A stretch of 18,266 bases of DNA from an uncultured Coprococcus sp. Its GTDB lineage: Bacteria; Bacillota; Clostridia; Lachnospirales; Lachnospiraceae. Of the stretch, positions 16,549 through 18,266 are shown in pieces. The stretch lies in the NCBI GenBank assembly GCA_900557435.1, contig USSH01000015.1:1-18266 (forward strand), read 5' to 3'. Both the position numbers and the translations under genes were made by a program. The notes below the pieces were generated by a model. That model did no database searches. It was not told where the DNA came from and was given only the letters and a program-made list of their open reading frames with translations. Every line of letters begins with the position of its first letter. The stretch's first letter is position 1.

Positions 16549-17418
16549 ATGAAACGCTGGTTCAGGACATGGTTCCTGGGAGTGACCACCGTTACGGCTC
16601 TGTTGGTCCTGGTGATAGCAACATATGCCTGGTTTTCCTCCAATAAGAAGGTGGCGACCAGCACGGCAACTGCCAGAACTGGAGAAGAGACCATGGAGCT
16701 GCAGCTCAGCGAGAGCGGGGGCAGTAGTTTTAGGGACAGCAGTACGGTGCGGATAGTACAAGTGAATAATACAAATGCGGATCGCCTGCTCCCTGTATCT
16801 ACATCTGATCTGGTGAGTTTCGTTGCCGCACCTGTGACAGTGTCAGGACAGGCTACGGCATTCCAGTTAGTCCAGAATGAGGAGAATTATTATCACGGCA
16901 GGATATATCTGAGAGCTGCAGGAAGTGGCTGGGATCCGGGGACAAAGCTTGATCTCTACCTCGATCAGAGTGACGGAGTCCTCGGGAATGCGGCGGATGG
17001 CATGCTGCTCAATGCATCAAGGCTTGGACTTAAGTTCAGCGCGGATGGTGTGGATACGGGATCGGTTATACTGAGACTTAGCGAGAGCGGGAATCCATCC
17101 GGTGACAGGGTGTTCAACACCGTGGTAAATGGTAAGACTCTTGGTGATGGACAGGTTCTCTCGTATGCGGGGGGCAGCGTAAATGCTGTCAGTGATCCGA
17201 GTGTGAGTGTGGATGATTACACTATTACATGGGGAGAATCGTCAGTGGATATTCCGGATACACCGCTTGTCAGTATGGAGCTGAACAAGGAATACACTTT
17301 GGATGTATATTTTTATCTTGAGGGATGCGATCCTGACTGTTCGAACTCGATAAGTTTCGATGCAGCTCAGCTTCATCTGGCATTCTATGGCATGATAAGT
17401 CAGGAGGGCAGCAGATGA
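16549..17418 (+). CDS. SipW-type signal peptide secreted protein (LEGxDxxC family, copy 4)
   Basis: A 289-residue exported protein. It has a very short tail (KRWFRTW) before the hydrophobic segment (9-24), and the junction is LVIATYA-WFSSNKKV, with cleavage expected after A27. The family landmarks are present: MELQLSESGG, LLPVSTSDLVSF, HGRIYLRAAGSG, SRLGLKFSADG, VSDPSVSVDDY, and LEGCDPDC (257-264) followed by LHLAFYGM. The only cysteines in the protein are the two in that motif, so a pair or metal site is the simplest reading. GGAAGGAG lies seven bases before the ATG. The stop codon overlaps the next gene's start (ATGA), giving tight translational coupling. Likely a fibre or matrix subunit related to gene 7 by tandem duplication. 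Confidence 0.88.
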   Translation: MKRWFRTWFLGVTTVTALLVLVIATYAWFSSNKKVATSTATARTGEETMELQLSESGGSSFRDSSTVRIVQVNNTNADRLLPVSTSDLVSFVAAPVTVSGQATAFQLVQNEENYYHGRIYLRAAGSGWDPGTKLDLYLDQSDGVLGNAADGMLLNASRLGLKFSADGVDTGSVILRLSESGNPSGDRVFNTVVNGKTLGDGQVLSYAGGSVNAVSDPSVSVDDYTITWGESSVDIPDTPLVSMELNKEYTLDVYFYLEGCDPDCSNSISFDAAQLHLAFYGMISQEGSR

Positions 17419-18221
17419 TGGCAGAGAATAAGAAAAAGAATGATCAGGAAAAAAAGAATGTCAGACAGAGGGTGTATATATCTCTCATGCTGACACTTAT
17501 AGCGCTTGTGGCAGTTACGGCGGCCACCGTGGCGTGGTTCTCCATAGCCGACAGGACGAAGGTCAACACCATGGGGCTGGATATCGTGGCGGATGTGGAG
17601 ATGAGGATGGATCTGGATGCACATGATACAATAGATCAGTACGTGAGAACGCTTTCATTTGAAAGTATTCAGAACAGGATCCAGAGGGAGAAAGGATTTT
17701 CAATGAGTGCGACACCTTTGTCTCCGGTAACTACCTCGGATTACAGCACATTCACATATGAGAATGGAAAAGTGGCAGAGGCGACTGAAGGTTCGTATTT
17801 GGAATTTACATTGCACTTTATGGCGGCGAAGGATATGATAGTTCACCTCACCAGCGCTGACAGTGACACGGGTAAGGACGATGGCACTATGGTCAGTTCC
17901 AGTGTGGCGGCGCTTCCACAGACGATGAGGATATCATTTACCGCAGATGGACAGACCTGGGTATATGATCCGGGAGCGGGCGATTTACTGAGCAGCAGCG
18001 GTGCGGCAAGAGTATTTGGACTTGCATCAGCAGCGGATATGAAGGTTGGTGACAACAATGCACTTTTCACACTCAAGGAGGGTGAGGACAAGCCTGTTGT
18101 GGTTCACATATGGCTTGAGGGTACAGACCCTCAGTGTACAGATGAACTTAAGAAAGCTGATTACAGCATAAGACTCAGATTTACAGGAACAGACATGAAC
18201 GGCAAATCATTTACAGAATAG
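17415..18221 (+). CDS. SipW-type signal peptide secreted protein (LEGxDxxC family, copy 5)
   Basis: A 268-residue protein whose ATG overlaps the previous stop by four bases. CAGGAGG (17401-17407) is spaced seven bases from ATG 17415; ATG 17418 is a weaker alternative. A Lys-rich tail precedes a hydrophobic segment (22-39), and the junction is VTAATVA-WFSIADRT, with cleavage expected after A40. The family landmarks are LSPVTTSDYSTF, TMRISFTADG, and WLEGTDPQC (233-241) followed by a strand SIRLRFTG. As in gene 1, the first Cys of the motif is Thr, leaving Cys241 as the only cysteine in the protein. It is the shortest of the family. It could be a terminal or minor subunit; exact role unknown. 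Confidence 0.87.
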   Translation: MMAENKKKNDQEKKNVRQRVYISLMLTLIALVAVTAATVAWFSIADRTKVNTMGLDIVADVEMRMDLDAHDTIDQYVRTLSFESIQNRIQREKGFSMSATPLSPVTTSDYSTFTYENGKVAEATEGSYLEFTLHFMAAKDMIVHLTSADSDTGKDDGTMVSSSVAALPQTMRISFTADGQTWVYDPGAGDLLSSSGAARVFGLASAADMKVGDNNALFTLKEGEDKPVVVHIWLEGTDPQCTDELKKADYSIRLRFTGTDMNGKSFTE

Positions 18222-18232
18222 GAGGCGCGCTT

Positions 18233-18266
18233 ATGAGCGAAGCGAATAACTCTCATGTGCGCCGAC
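18233..18266 (+). CDS. Start of the next gene (partial)
   Basis: GGAGG (18221-18225) overlaps the last base of the preceding stop codon and lies seven bases before ATG 18233. The visible codons give MSEANNSHVRR. A hydrophilic start ending in basic residues would suit another SipW-type subunit or a signal peptidase, but there is too little sequence to tell. The tight spacing places it in the same operon. Confidence 0.6.
   Translation, partial: MSEANNSHVRR

Overview
The window comes from a low-to-mid GC Gram-positive anaerobe, most likely a Clostridia/Lachnospiraceae-type gut bacterium. This rests on strong AGGAGG-type ribosome binding sites, one-strand gene packing, and many secreted proteins whose N-termini match the SipW-cognate (TasA/camelysin-type) signal peptide class common in those bacteria. 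Species cannot be read from the sequence.

All nine complete genes, plus the start of a tenth at the right edge, lie on the + strand with short gaps or overlaps, and I see no convincing terminator or internal promoter, so they look like one operon. In order: (1) a SipW-type secreted protein (5-1009); (2) a TasA-like protein (1166-2128); (3) a giant secreted protein of about 3,494 residues (2109-12593) overlapping gene 2; (4) and (5) two more SipW-type proteins of different subfamilies (12639-13787 and 13882-14562); (6)-(9) four SipW-type proteins of the same family as gene 1 (14594-15481, 15579-16520, 16549-17418, 17415-18221); and (10) a partial gene starting at 18233.

The giant protein has a Sec signal peptide, a Thr/Glu-rich low-complexity tract, about four beta-solenoid modules rich in GG[LFIMV][VI]G motifs (GLUG-like), and a long non-repetitive C-terminus with no recognisable wall anchor. 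One solenoid module (about 8515-9950) is clearly more AT-rich than its surroundings, which suggests module exchange.

Genes 1, 6, 7, 8 and 9 form a paralogous family. Each has a membrane segment ending in a [YV]A-W[YF] cleavage motif, a P-x-[ST]-T motif early in the mature chain, and a near-C-terminal [LM]EG[CT]DxxC motif followed by a terminal beta strand. TasA-class proteins are known to form extracellular fibres. My inference is that the cluster encodes a multi-subunit surface fibre or matrix together with a very large solenoid adhesin or scaffold. No signal peptidase, sortase or regulator is present in the window; such genes would have to lie outside it.
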